Shown here: positions 46,701 to 54,604 of the stretch, piece after piece | Layout of the letters: each line of letters begins with the position of its first letter | Position numbering within the stretch: position 1 is the first letter of the stretch | NCBI GenBank assembly: GCA_963204975.1 | Contig: CAUJJC010000130.1 | Location: forward strand, 1-59,864 | DNA: 59,864 nt | Direction: 5' to 3' | DNA from: Verrucomicrobiota bacterium | Lineage (GTDB): Bacteria > Verrucomicrobiota > Verrucomicrobiia > Verrucomicrobiales > Verrucomicrobiaceae | Position numbers and translations under genes: made by a program | The notes under the pieces: generated by a model | What the model was told of the DNA's origin: nothing | Database searches by the model: none | What the model saw: only the letters and a program-made list of their open reading frames with translations

Positions 46701-47485
46701 CCGCTGGCCCTGAGTTCACCTGCACGCTGAACATTCTGCCCCAGGGGCGCTACAAGGCATGGGTGAAGGCCATTGATCTCAATGGTGCCGCCGGACCTTC
46801 GAGCGCGGTGCAATCGTTTGCTTGGAAGACACCCGTCGCGCCCGCTGCGGAGACAATGCTACCGTGGCCTGCACGTCCTTTGCCACCCGTGGCTGCGGGG
46901 CCGATGATGAATGGCGCTGGCATCACCGCCTCGGCGCTGGTTCTGCCGCCTTACCCTGCTGGCAGCATTGCATACACACCACAGCATTACCTCGCCTGGC
47001 CTGACGTGGACGATCAAGCGTGCTTGGGCGTGCGCATTGGTCGGGTGTTGCTCACTACTTCGCCATTGGTGAGCGAGGCGTTGCATGAAAATGGCCTGAA
47101 CTACCCTGCCTTCGGCAACATGCAGAGCTTGCTCCCGCTGCTGATCTTCCCCACGACGACGGCACAACCACTGAGCCTCGTCTTGTATCGTCAGCAGGTG
47201 CCCAACACGCGCTACCCCACGGTGAGCGGCACCACGATTCAATGCAGCGCACGCATCGACAAAATCCTCACGAAGCACTTCGCCAACGCCAATCATCTGG
47301 CCGTGCTCGATCCACAGATCGGCATCCTCCGCACCGTGGTGAATGACATGCCCACGGCTGATCTTTGCCTGCTCGATGCGCAGCCGCAGGTCAAAGGCGC
47401 GACCTATCGCTACACGCTCGTCCGCTTCCGCGCGGATGGCGAAATCTCCCACGTCTATCCCGCTGGCGAAGTCACCCTGCCATGA
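43787..47485 (+). CDS. Large secreted protein with fibronectin III-like repeats
   Basis: 1232 residues with a Sec signal (IRFVLSSFFIAASVLAQ). The chain is beta-rich with Pro-bounded units whose strands (FNIYRVPQASLG, YRLFRSLDDGPMSL, KAWVKAIDLNGAAGPS) read like type III fibronectin modules, perhaps six or seven of them. No catalytic or anchor motif is visible. It sits 15 bases after the giant protein gene and its stop overlaps the start of the next gene, so the three are almost certainly one operon. It may bind the giant protein or the cell surface; that is inference. Confidence 0.75.
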   Translation: MIRFVLSSFFIAASVLAQNSTPVPESIVTTATTKLDPSGRPWAYLKWSAANPSVLKGARLAVYGRAGGADAGGGFARLGVAQSTTDTTVIQVRLTQAQALGDDVARLNDVLTELLSPANWNGPVNGTLAEKISATLVRANGDAASAETVQLATLGFPSMALVTGAAWAQALPVPVGQPYTFEVRVAHPTDPAQDGPVLSRLTINAGQPTPMPAPGAPVQVCDVSPKGNLAIKLLWPVPTALRRVSLLSHGFNIYRVPQASLGNVGGNPTATTLRSGVTAGWAKKVNATPILITEAPQFPVGPTDGSAPYYFADDNGVASDGGVAFTEGETFAYFVVARDLLGTEGAVSAAGLGVAVATLPPAVPADLKVEEVTDDDGFSRHLRVSFTQNPTTQPNRTDEYWLYHGITTNPAPAPVPLSVLEQWNADQATSDAFAACRFQVLPHLPGETKRMVLDLTLPDTPELANQSLWFAIRAVHQGPAGCVVATAPSPPSFGLLRTHEGPPAPTGAAATSAPRVAIRGVGLALVAGETLPDTGVNHFRVKCTRRSPEIGWVHFAIARHVLAEPTLPLIGDWEILQDLGRTWFAEGQDVETQDFTLVEGYDPELQMIVCYTGSEAGVQSHLTRIELSPHFGTTEIMQAEFETTAVSSGDVDPTTWVGRDLLIPSNGDGGAPPKIFELSDVVSDGQSSRVALVADPGFSFQQRMQWEALITADNGARIVGAAMISRSSIYVDFEANFADDAVPASDLGSYRCYLFRDAPVMTAHNPRPAGSDRVHPVHLRLDLLGDNVSEYRLFRSLDDGPMSLIAQDARDFTAQNITTIVAKDTAMPTASGTLRYYAQTADKHGNASPVRLIATVPLMVRPSAPVLGRPQTKLGPNGEAQAVLTWICPPTGVQRFEVHLEPDDLQQGTPGQSGNSQPSAASTLPAQGIHIFTAPVANKAFQTVLDGPLRIPRKLLYQQTFFTPAPGMQDFPAGPEFTCTLNILPQGRYKAWVKAIDLNGAAGPSSAVQSFAWKTPVAPAAETMLPWPARPLPPVAAGPMMNGAGITASALVLPPYPAGSIAYTPQHYLAWPDVDDQACLGVRIGRVLLTTSPLVSEALHENGLNYPAFGNMQSLLPLLIFPTTTAQPLSLVLYRQQVPNTRYPTVSGTTIQCSARIDKILTKHFANANHLAVLDPQIGILRTVVNDMPTADLCLLDAQPQVKGATYRYTLVRFRADGEISHVYPAGEVTLP

Positions 47486-49023
47486 AGCACGCACTCCTCA
47501 TTCTCTGCATCTGCGGCACCGCTCTCGCTGCCCCCACACTGCGTTTGGAAGACGATGCCGCCACCGCGACACGCACGCTCATTAGCGAGGACGGCGATCC
47601 TGCCATCGAGCAAGATCGGTGGTCCAGCTTGTCCCAGCGCAGCAGCTTCGTCTTCGGTAAAATCCACGGCACCAGCGGCACCTCCGCAACGCAGCATGTC
47701 CTCCTCTGGGCCGATGGTGGCCGCGTTCTGACCACGCGCCCTCTGCAGCCTGATGACTTTCATTTCACACCCGACATCAGCGAATACACGCTGCCAAATA
47801 CACTGAGCGGTCTCTGGTGGCAAAACCTCGCCACCGGCGAACTCGGAGCGACGCTCTCCGGCGGTAGATTCGCCGCGAAGCTGCGCCTCAGCGAGAATGA
47901 AGAGACCATCATCATCAGCGATCTCACCGAAGCGCCCGCTGGCCAGATCTTCACAGCTCCCAGCGTCCCGCCTGGAGGCAGCAGTTCACCCATTGCGTGG
48001 CCGCCCACACTGGGAGCCGCGCCCGCTTCCAGCGGCTCTGGCAGTGGATCAAACGGCACGGGTAGCGGATCAAACACCGCCAGCAGCGCCCTCGCTACCG
48101 CGCTGAGCAGTGCGGCGAATCTGTTCTTCTTCAGCGCTGATCCGCTGGAAAATCCGGCCTTACCGCTGACATCGCAAAGCCGCAGCGGTGACTGGACTCA
48201 AGAGAGTCCTCTCGCGCAGAGCTACACCGATGGCGGTGCATTGACAGGCCTCACCTCACCCGAGGCCCTGCCGCCAGTGCTCGCAGGTCATCGTCTCACC
48301 AATCAACTGGGCGCAAGCTTCAGTCTCGTGAGTCTGCGTCCGCAAGTGCAAGGCTTGCCCAGCAGCATGACTATCACGTTCTCACCCGCTGGTGGCAGCT
48401 ACCCGCCCCCATCACTCAGCAGCGAGGATAGCGTGCCTTTGATGAAGGTAGCGCTGCAAACAACACCAAGCACAGCTACGCCGCGCTGGCGTCGTCTTGG
48501 CAGCACTCAATGGCAAACCTACACCGCCGCAGGCATCAGCGTGATCGATGGCGAAAGCCTAGAAGCCCAAGCGACCCAAGGAGTGCAGTCCACTCCCGTC
48601 ATCACCGCCACCTACGCCTTCACATCCCCCACCTCAGCCTCCGCCGCCACGACACAAGACCTCAATCACAACGGCCTCGGCGACGCCTGGGAAGAGGCCT
48701 TCGGGATCACAGACCCTGCTGGCGATGCCGACCACGATGGCAGCAGCAACCTCTCCGAATACCGATCTGCCACCAACCCCACGGATGCCACGAGCTACCC
48801 AGGATCGAGCATTCTCCCAGCACTCGCGATTTCGATGGAGAATGGCCAGGCCGTGGTGCGCTGGAACGGCAGCGGCGGTGGCGTCATCATTGAGAGCAGC
48901 CCTGATTTGCGCACCTGGACGCCCCACGTCATCGCTCCCGGCACGGACGAGGCCGCGATGACGGCCTTGAATGTGCCTCGTCAGTTCTTCAGGCTGCGCG
49001 CCGAGCCCACGGTAGCGCAGTAG
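47482..49023 (+). CDS. Secreted protein with calcium-type loops and C-terminal beta module
   Basis: 513 residues from the ATG at 47482, which overlaps the preceding stop (ATGA). A Sec signal (ALLILCICGTALA) is followed by a beta-rich N-terminal domain, a Gly/Ser-rich linker (SSGSGSGSNGTGSGSN) and a C-terminal part with two Asp-rich calcium-type loops (DLNHNGLGDAWEEAFG; DADHDGSSNLSEY) and the SSPDLRTW...FFRL beta module also seen in other secreted proteins here. Such C-terminal modules often mark surface proteins in this phylum. It is the last gene of the three-protein operon. Confidence 0.8.
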   Translation: MKHALLILCICGTALAAPTLRLEDDAATATRTLISEDGDPAIEQDRWSSLSQRSSFVFGKIHGTSGTSATQHVLLWADGGRVLTTRPLQPDDFHFTPDISEYTLPNTLSGLWWQNLATGELGATLSGGRFAAKLRLSENEETIIISDLTEAPAGQIFTAPSVPPGGSSSPIAWPPTLGAAPASSGSGSGSNGTGSGSNTASSALATALSSAANLFFFSADPLENPALPLTSQSRSGDWTQESPLAQSYTDGGALTGLTSPEALPPVLAGHRLTNQLGASFSLVSLRPQVQGLPSSMTITFSPAGGSYPPPSLSSEDSVPLMKVALQTTPSTATPRWRRLGSTQWQTYTAAGISVIDGESLEAQATQGVQSTPVITATYAFTSPTSASAATTQDLNHNGLGDAWEEAFGITDPAGDADHDGSSNLSEYRSATNPTDATSYPGSSILPALAISMENGQAVVRWNGSGGGVIIESSPDLRTWTPHVIAPGTDEAAMTALNVPRQFFRLRAEPTVAQ

Positions 49024-49128
49024 GCTGCCACGCCGGGCTATGCACCATGCGGGATGGTGCTTTGTGAAATCCCATCGCAGGGGCAAGTCTTGGCGTCGCT
49101 GGACGTATCGGGTGCTACCATCTCCACC

Positions 49129-51315
49129 ATGCGTAGCATCACTCTCATCCTTTTTGTGCTCACTCCAGGTCTGCTGGCGGAAGTGCCGAGCTTCCGCAAT
49201 CAGGTGCAACCCATCCTCGCGAAGTTCGGTTGCTCCACGGGTGCCTGTCACGGTGCCGCCGCCGGTCAGGGTGGGTTCAAGCTTTCTCTACTGGGCTACG
49301 ATCACATCGGCGATCACCTCATGATCACGCATGCTGCGAACGGTCGCCGCGTGGTGCTGGAAGATCCCTCGCGCAGTCTTTTGCTGCTGAAGGCCACCAA
49401 GACCGTGCCGCACAAGGGCGGCGAGAAGATCAAGACCGGCTCGCGCGAGTATGGCATTCTCGCCGACTGGATCGCCCACGGCGCACACGGCCCGAATGCC
49501 AGCGATCCAGACATCCAGCGCATCGAGATCAGCCCCGCGCATGCCACCTTGAAACCCGGTGCGATGCAGCCACTCAAGGTCACCGCGTTCTTCGACAACG
49601 GCACCACGGAAGACGTGACGCGCTGGGTCAAATACACCGCTGGCAACAACGCGGTCGCCACCGTGGACGATGTGGGCAATGTGAAGGTCACAGGCGAAGG
49701 CGAGGGCACCATCACCGCCTGGTATCTCAGCCGCCTCAGCATCGCCACAATCACCGTGCCCTTTGGCCAGCAGGTCAAAGCGGAAGCGTTCGCTGCCTTC
49801 CAGCCGCGCAACTTCATCGACGAGCGTGTCATCGAGAAGCTGCGTGAACTCAATGTGCCGCCGTCCGCCACCTGCACCGACGACGAGTTCATCCGCCGCG
49901 CCTTCCTCGATACACTGGGCATCCTGCCGACCGCAGATGAAGTCCGCACCTTCCTCGCCGACACAAGCAGCACGAAGCGCGATGCCTTGATCGACAGCCT
50001 GCTGAAGCGCCCCGAGTTTGTCGATTACTGGACCTACAAGTGGAGCGACCTCCTGCTGGTGAATAGCGACAAGCTCGCCGTGCGCCCCATGTGGAGCTAC
50101 TACCAATGGATCAGGCGCAACGTGGAGCAGAACACGCCGTGGGATGTGCTCGTGCGCAGCCTGCTCACCGCCACCGGCAGCACGCTGGAGAATGGCGCGA
50201 GCAACTTCTTCACGCTGCATGATGAGCCCACGAAGCTCGCCGAGACCACCAGCGTCGCCTTCCTTGGCATGAGCATCGCCTGCGCGAAGTGCCACAACCA
50301 TCCGATGGAGAAGTGGACCAACGATCAATATTTTGCTTTTGCCAATCTGTTCTCCCGCGTGCGAGCGAAGACGACGGGATTGAAGGACGAGCAGGTCGTC
50401 TTCAGCGCCACCACGGGCGACATCGTCCAGCCTCTCACCGGCAAGCCTCAAGCCCCTGCCCCGCTTGATGCGCAGAGCATCAGCATGTCCTCCACGCAGG
50501 ATCGCCGCATCACTGCCGCCGGGTGGGTCACCTCGCCCGCGAATCCCTACTTCGCCCGCAGCATCACGAATCGCGTGTGGGCCAACTTCTTCGGCTCTGG
50601 CCTGGTCAACGCCGTGGATGACCTGCGCATGACCAATCCCGCGAGCAACGAGAAGCTCCTGCACGACGCCGCGCAGCATCTCATCGCCAGCAAGTTCGAC
50701 CTCAAGTCGCTCATGCGCACCATCCTCCAGAGCCAAACCTACCAGCGCAGCAGTGTCGCGCTCGCGGAAAACATGGCCGACACGCGCTTCCACTCACGCT
50801 ACTACCCGAAGCGCCTCATGGCCGAGGTGCTGCTCGATGCCGTGAGCCAGGTGACCGCCGCGCCCACATCGTTCAACATGGAACGCCGCAACGCCAATCG
50901 CGGTCTTGGTGAAGCCTACCCCATGGGTTTCCGCGCGCTGCAAGTGCCGGACAGCAACACGCGCAGCTACTTCCTCAATGCCTTCGGTCGCCCCGACCGC
51001 GTGCAGACCTGCGAGTGCGAACGCACCAACGAGCCGAGCATGGCGCAAGCGCTTCACATTGCGAACGGCGACACGCTCAACCTCAAGCTCGCGCAGAAAA
51101 ACAACCGCCTCGATCAACTCCTCGCCAGCGGCAAGTCGCCATCCGAGATCGTTGACGAAGTCTATCTCAGCGCCCTATCACGCTTCCCCTCAGCGAAGGA
51201 AAAGACCGAAGTCACGAAGCTCCTAGCAAGCGCCCAGGCCGAAGACAAACGCCAGACGCTGGAAGACATCTTCTGGGGCGTCATGAGCGCGCGCGACTTC
51301 GTGTTCAATCACTGA
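49129..51315 (+). CDS. DUF1549/DUF1553 protein with cytochrome c-type site
   Basis: 728 residues, exported (MRSITLILFVLTPGLLA). An N-terminal CSTGACH site (Cys35, Cys40, His41) suits a c-type heme of the CX4CH kind, and a CAKCH motif occurs later in the middle. A bacterial Ig-like 2 domain lies near 150-230 (RIEISPAHATLKPGA, VAT). DUF1549 (FIRRAFLDTLGILPTADEV) and DUF1553 (NPYFARSITNRVWANFFGSG, LMRTILQSQTYQRS) follow. The family is frequent in Planctomycetes/Verrucomicrobia and is normally next to a DUF1501 gene. Here the nearest such gene, at 33 kb, is separated by the sigma-kinase-secreted block. A more upstream ATG would precede the signal by 25 residues and is rejected. Confidence 0.88.
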   Translation: MRSITLILFVLTPGLLAEVPSFRNQVQPILAKFGCSTGACHGAAAGQGGFKLSLLGYDHIGDHLMITHAANGRRVVLEDPSRSLLLLKATKTVPHKGGEKIKTGSREYGILADWIAHGAHGPNASDPDIQRIEISPAHATLKPGAMQPLKVTAFFDNGTTEDVTRWVKYTAGNNAVATVDDVGNVKVTGEGEGTITAWYLSRLSIATITVPFGQQVKAEAFAAFQPRNFIDERVIEKLRELNVPPSATCTDDEFIRRAFLDTLGILPTADEVRTFLADTSSTKRDALIDSLLKRPEFVDYWTYKWSDLLLVNSDKLAVRPMWSYYQWIRRNVEQNTPWDVLVRSLLTATGSTLENGASNFFTLHDEPTKLAETTSVAFLGMSIACAKCHNHPMEKWTNDQYFAFANLFSRVRAKTTGLKDEQVVFSATTGDIVQPLTGKPQAPAPLDAQSISMSSTQDRRITAAGWVTSPANPYFARSITNRVWANFFGSGLVNAVDDLRMTNPASNEKLLHDAAQHLIASKFDLKSLMRTILQSQTYQRSSVALAENMADTRFHSRYYPKRLMAEVLLDAVSQVTAAPTSFNMERRNANRGLGEAYPMGFRALQVPDSNTRSYFLNAFGRPDRVQTCECERTNEPSMAQALHIANGDTLNLKLAQKNNRLDQLLASGKSPSEIVDEVYLSALSRFPSAKEKTEVTKLLASAQAEDKRQTLEDIFWGVMSARDFVFNH

Positions 51316-52009
51316 TCTCACCAGATGATTTGGCTGGAGGTGGGATCAGGTGTCTAGGCTGAGGCAACCACATATCCCTGGCCCAATCATAGGCCTCTAG
51401 CGCATTGAACGTCTTTTTGTAGTCGTAGTGACTGGCTGTGCGCGTGGCATAGCCGTGATAAAGATAACGCCGTCCCAAGGACCGCGCGTGCTCGATCTCA
51501 CGTAACAAGGTAAGTGTGCCAAGACCACGCGAGGCATGATCGGGATCAAAGATGGCATACGAACTCGATACGTCCTGCTCCCCCAGATCCATGAAGCTCA
51601 CGGCGATCAACTGGCTGCCGAGGATCGCCTTCAGCATCAGGCACTCACAGGGTATCGTCGCCGGGGCATGACCCAGGAAATCGAAAAGCGATTGCGGGAT
51701 GTTCTCGTGGAACCTGCTGCTGTGTTTCGCGAAGATCTCATGCATCTCATCGCAATACTCCACGGGAGCGATCTCCCAGCGAAGGTCCTCGTTCTTGCGA
51801 AGCACACGGCGCTGGCTCTTGCTCGGGGTGAACCTCGCGAGGTCGAGTCTGACCGGCATGATCTGATGCTCAATGCCTGCGGTCGGCCAGTGTGAGTAGC
51901 GAAAGAACAGCGTCCCTTGATGCCTCCAGCCAGTCGCCCACAACTCATCCATCCGCACCGCCGTCGCGTGCTGAGTGAGGAAGATGTCATCAATGCGCAA
52001 GTCGCTCAT
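51305..52009 (-). CDS. Arginyl-tRNA-protein transferase-like protein (Ate1/Bpt C-terminal domain)
   Basis: 234 residues. It resembles the C-terminal GNAT-fold domain of Ate1/Bpt transferases, which add Arg or Leu to protein N-termini for N-degron degradation: DELWATGWRHQGTLFFRYS, LARFTPSKSQRRVLRKNEDL and LYHGYATRTASHYDYKKTF. The N-terminal Cys cluster used for Zn or Fe-S binding by full-length members is missing, and the protein starts directly at MSDLRIDD. It could still be active or could serve another transfer reaction. It overlaps the DUF1549 stop by 11 bases at its 3' end and is divergent from the FAD oxidoreductase. Confidence 0.82.
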   Translation of the reverse strand: MSDLRIDDIFLTQHATAVRMDELWATGWRHQGTLFFRYSHWPTAGIEHQIMPVRLDLARFTPSKSQRRVLRKNEDLRWEIAPVEYCDEMHEIFAKHSSRFHENIPQSLFDFLGHAPATIPCECLMLKAILGSQLIAVSFMDLGEQDVSSSYAIFDPDHASRGLGTLTLLREIEHARSLGRRYLYHGYATRTASHYDYKKTFNALEAYDWARDMWLPQPRHLIPPPAKSSGEISD

Positions 52010-52182
52010 GATTGCAGCGTGGCTCACATTCGATTGTGTCGAAGAGGCTGCTTTTCAAGGAGTTTGCCGCCAGGACATCGAATTCGTTTGGGCACAATCG
52101 GCGGGGTAAACCCAGGGCAGAATGACCGCCTTTTCGCCGATGCCGTGAAAGCATTCTCCAGCATGATCGTGATGTTACAGCC

Positions 52183-53595
52183 ATGCCATCCCCTGCCCTT
52201 TCTCGTCGTCAAATGCTCGCCGCCACGCTCACGGGAAGCACCTTTGGTCAAATCAACGTCTCTGCCGCAGAGGTCAAAGCAGGCCAGTTCCACGAACCGG
52301 CGCATGACATCCCGCTCGCAGATGATGCGGACGTGATCGTCTGCGGTGCTGGCCCGGCCGGTGTGACCGCGGCCATCACCGCCGCGCGTGCGGGGGCCAA
52401 GGTGCGGCTCTTTGAATGGCGCGGCTGCCTCGGTGGCATCTGGACGGCGGGGCTGCTGGGTTACTTTCTCGACTTCAACAAGCCCGGCTTTGCCAAAGAG
52501 CTGCGTGAAAAGCTCGATGCTCGGGATGCGCGTGCGAAGTCGAAGAGCACCAGCCGCTTTTGCTACGATCCCGAGGCGCTGAAACTGCTGCTGGAGGAGC
52601 TTTGCGTGGAGGCGGGTGTGAAGTTTCAGTTTCACACCAAAGTCTCCGCTGCGTTCAAGGAAGGCAACCGCCTCACCACCATCGTCACGGAGTCCAAATC
52701 GGGCCGCCAGGCATGGCGTGCGCCCGTTTTCATCGACACCACGGGCGATGGCGATCTCGGCTACCAAGCAGGCTGCGCGTTCGAGATCGGCATGGCCGAG
52801 GACTGCCCCTGCCAGCCCATGTCGCTCAATGCGTTGCTCGTCGTGAAGGATGTGGAGGCGCTGCGTGAGTTTGTGCGCTTTGGCAGTGCCAAGGAGGGCG
52901 AAAACACCGACGGCGAAAAGAAAAAGCGCATCAAAGACGTGCTCGTCAGCACCGGCCATCAACCATCCTACGGCGGACCGACGATGTGGCATGTGCGTGA
53001 CAATTTGATCTTCGCCATGATGAACCACGAATACGGAATCAAGGCCTGGGACGCTGCCGAGATTACCGCCGCCACCGTGCGTGCTCGTGCGGAGATGAAC
53101 AAGATGGTCGCCAATCTCCGCCAGCTCGGCGGACCGTGGGAAGGCATTCAAATCGTCGCCACTGCCGAGCAGATCGGTGTGCGAGACGGCCGCCGCATCA
53201 AAGGCCGCTACACCGTGCTCCAGGATGATCTCGCGAAAGGCGCACGCCATGACGACGCCGTCACCCGCGTGACCTTTGGCATCGACGTGCATGCCCTCAG
53301 CGCCGATCACAACAAGAAGCACGCCATCATGCCAAAGCCCATCGACATGAAGCCCTACGACATCCCGCTGCGAGCCCTGATCGCGAAAGATGTCGATGGC
53401 CTCATGATGGCTGGCCGCTGCATCAGCGGCGATTTCATCGCGCACTCCAGCTACCGCGTCACCGGCAACGCCGTCGCCATGGGCGAAGCCGCCGGTGTCA
53501 CCGCCGCGCTCGCCGCCCTGTCCAAACGCATGCCGCACGAGGTCACGTGGACGGAGAGCGAGGCCAAACTCAAAGCGATGGGTCAACGCGTGTGA
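52183..53595 (+). CDS. Tat-exported FAD-dependent oxidoreductase
   Basis: 470 residues. A twin-arginine signal (SRRQMLAATLTG) is followed by the FAD Rossmann motif VIVCGAGPAGVTAAI (about 51-65) and GGIWTAGLLGYFLDF, the start of the FAD_oxidored family. A second conserved region near the C-terminus reads DGLMMAGRCISGDFIAHSSYR, with the usual metabolite-binding role unassigned. Related exported flavoproteins occur widely in this phylum and may act on sugars or sugar acids. Its last 36 bases are duplicated 1 kb downstream together with an antitoxin-like sequence. Confidence 0.9.
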   Translation: MPSPALSRRQMLAATLTGSTFGQINVSAAEVKAGQFHEPAHDIPLADDADVIVCGAGPAGVTAAITAARAGAKVRLFEWRGCLGGIWTAGLLGYFLDFNKPGFAKELREKLDARDARAKSKSTSRFCYDPEALKLLLEELCVEAGVKFQFHTKVSAAFKEGNRLTTIVTESKSGRQAWRAPVFIDTTGDGDLGYQAGCAFEIGMAEDCPCQPMSLNALLVVKDVEALREFVRFGSAKEGENTDGEKKKRIKDVLVSTGHQPSYGGPTMWHVRDNLIFAMMNHEYGIKAWDAAEITAATVRARAEMNKMVANLRQLGGPWEGIQIVATAEQIGVRDGRRIKGRYTVLQDDLAKGARHDDAVTRVTFGIDVHALSADHNKKHAIMPKPIDMKPYDIPLRALIAKDVDGLMMAGRCISGDFIAHSSYRVTGNAVAMGEAAGVTAALAALSKRMPHEVTWTESEAKLKAMGQRV

Positions 53596-53838
53596 TTTGA
53601 AGTGAGCGCCGCCTAAAGGCCCCCTGTCACCTTTCCCTTCCAGAACAGGATAGACCACGACGATGATTCCCATTCGTCTGGAACAAGTCTTTGACGTCTT
53701 CCAAGGGCTCATCGAAATCCGCTGCCATCTCCGCCTTCACACGAATCGGCATCGAGCGCCACGCCGCAGGCACCGGCAGGTGCAGGGTGCCATCGGCTCT
53801 CGGTTCAAAGATCGCTGTGATGGTGCTCATGGGGTGAC
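53559..53838. repeat. Direct repeat, copy A (oxidoreductase tail plus antitoxin-like gene)
   Basis: The segment matches copy B at 54600-54960 almost base for base, except that it lacks an internal block of 81 bases. The copies include the last 36 bases of the FAD oxidoreductase gene, the short spacer and an antitoxin-like gene on the opposite strand. Such a pair arises from local duplication with later deletion. Confidence 0.9.
53627..53830 (-). pseudogene. Antitoxin-like gene, internally deleted copy
   Basis: 67 residues starting MSTITAIFEPRADGTLHLP, as in the longer copy at 54668-54952, but missing 27 codons between PIRVKAE and MAADFDEPLEDV. The missing part includes the middle of the antitoxin (FGCLRGKI). 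What remains keeps the AbrB/Phd-like start and the FDEPLED acidic end. The sequence after it (LFQTNGNHRRG) looks non-native. No toxin gene is next to it. Confidence 0.6.
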
Positions 53839-53872
53839 TTTGACCGATGGGAGTGACTGGGCAAGGTCTTGC

Positions 53873-54061
53873 TCAGGCAACCGCCAGTTCGTTTTCCAGC
53901 ATCGCCTCGAAGAGCCGGATGAGCTTCGTCTTCTGGCTTAGCAGCGGTTTGGCGGGATCAAGCCTGCGCTCCAAACTCAGACCCGTTTCTGTGTCTTCCA
54001 GGCGGAGCACTCGCCCACCTGTGGTAGGCGTGATGAGTTGAATGTGAAGGTTGCTGCTCAT
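53873..54061 (-). CDS. Small hypothetical protein (62 aa)
   Basis: 62 residues: SSNLHIQLITPTTGGRVLR, then an amphipathic helix ending RLFEAMLENELAVA. Codon use looks like that of a real gene. It lies 14 bases downstream of the 122-residue gene on the same strand, so the two are probably co-transcribed. Family unknown. Confidence 0.5.
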   Translation of the reverse strand: MSSNLHIQLITPTTGGRVLRLEDTETGLSLERRLDPAKPLLSQKTKLIRLFEAMLENELAVA

Positions 54062-54075
54062 GGGTGATTATCGGC

Positions 54076-54444
54076 TCAGAATCCAAACTCTTCCAGCATT
54101 TGATTGAGGTTAGCCGGGCTAGCCATACCGAGCCGACGATGGCAGTCCTGCGCAGCCGCCTCGAAGCCCGCTTCATTGAGTTCCCAAACCGATTCCGGCG
54201 GTTCAAGGGCAGCAACGGTGGCAGCTTCGAGCACCTCGTGATACAACGAGATCGAAATCTCAGCCGGATCAGGCGTGGAGCAGCCCAGCGCGATCTCCAT
54301 CGTGCAGCCGATGATGGTGGTCTTCGCCAGCGCCAGCCTGCCCATCGCATCCACCATCGGCTCGTCGGCTAGCGTGACACTCAGCAGCAAGAAGCCGCCT
54401 CGAAGGGGAAGGTTCTGGAAGTCAGCGAGATTCATCGTGCTCAA
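54076..54444 (-). CDS. Small hypothetical protein (122 aa)
   Basis: 122 residues, starting MSTMNLADFQNLPLRGG; an ATG nine bases in is an alternative. It continues LLLSVTLADEPMVDAMGR and ends NLNQMLEEFGF, a mixed beta/helix pattern of a small soluble protein. No signal or membrane segment. It sits between the two copies of the antitoxin-like repeat with the 62-residue gene, and looks like the cargo of the duplicated segment. I do not recognise the family. Confidence 0.55.
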   Translation of the reverse strand: MSTMNLADFQNLPLRGGFLLLSVTLADEPMVDAMGRLALAKTTIIGCTMEIALGCSTPDPAEISISLYHEVLEAATVAALEPPESVWELNEAGFEAAAQDCHRRLGMASPANLNQMLEEFGF

Positions 54445-54453
54445 GGAGGCGGA

Positions 54454-54604
54454 TCACCAATGAATAGCAGCCGCCTCAGCGTCTTCGAGTTCTTCTTTGC
54501 GCCGCCAGTAGCCATGTTTCTCGATCAGGCGGCGGGCTTCCCGAAGCTCGGCCTTGGGGTCGATGAGGAAATCATCCACGAACCACTTCCGGCCGAGGTC
54601 GAGG
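54454..54604 (-). other. Possible 3' fragment of a small gene
   Basis: A leftward frame continues through WFVDDFLIDPKAELREA and ends EDAEAAAIHW ten bases before the 122-residue gene. The segment looks coding (charged helical, KHGYWRRKEELED) but no good start codon fits; the frame upstream runs into the duplicated antitoxin sequence in another phase. It is most likely the end of a gene broken by the duplication. Confidence 0.35.
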
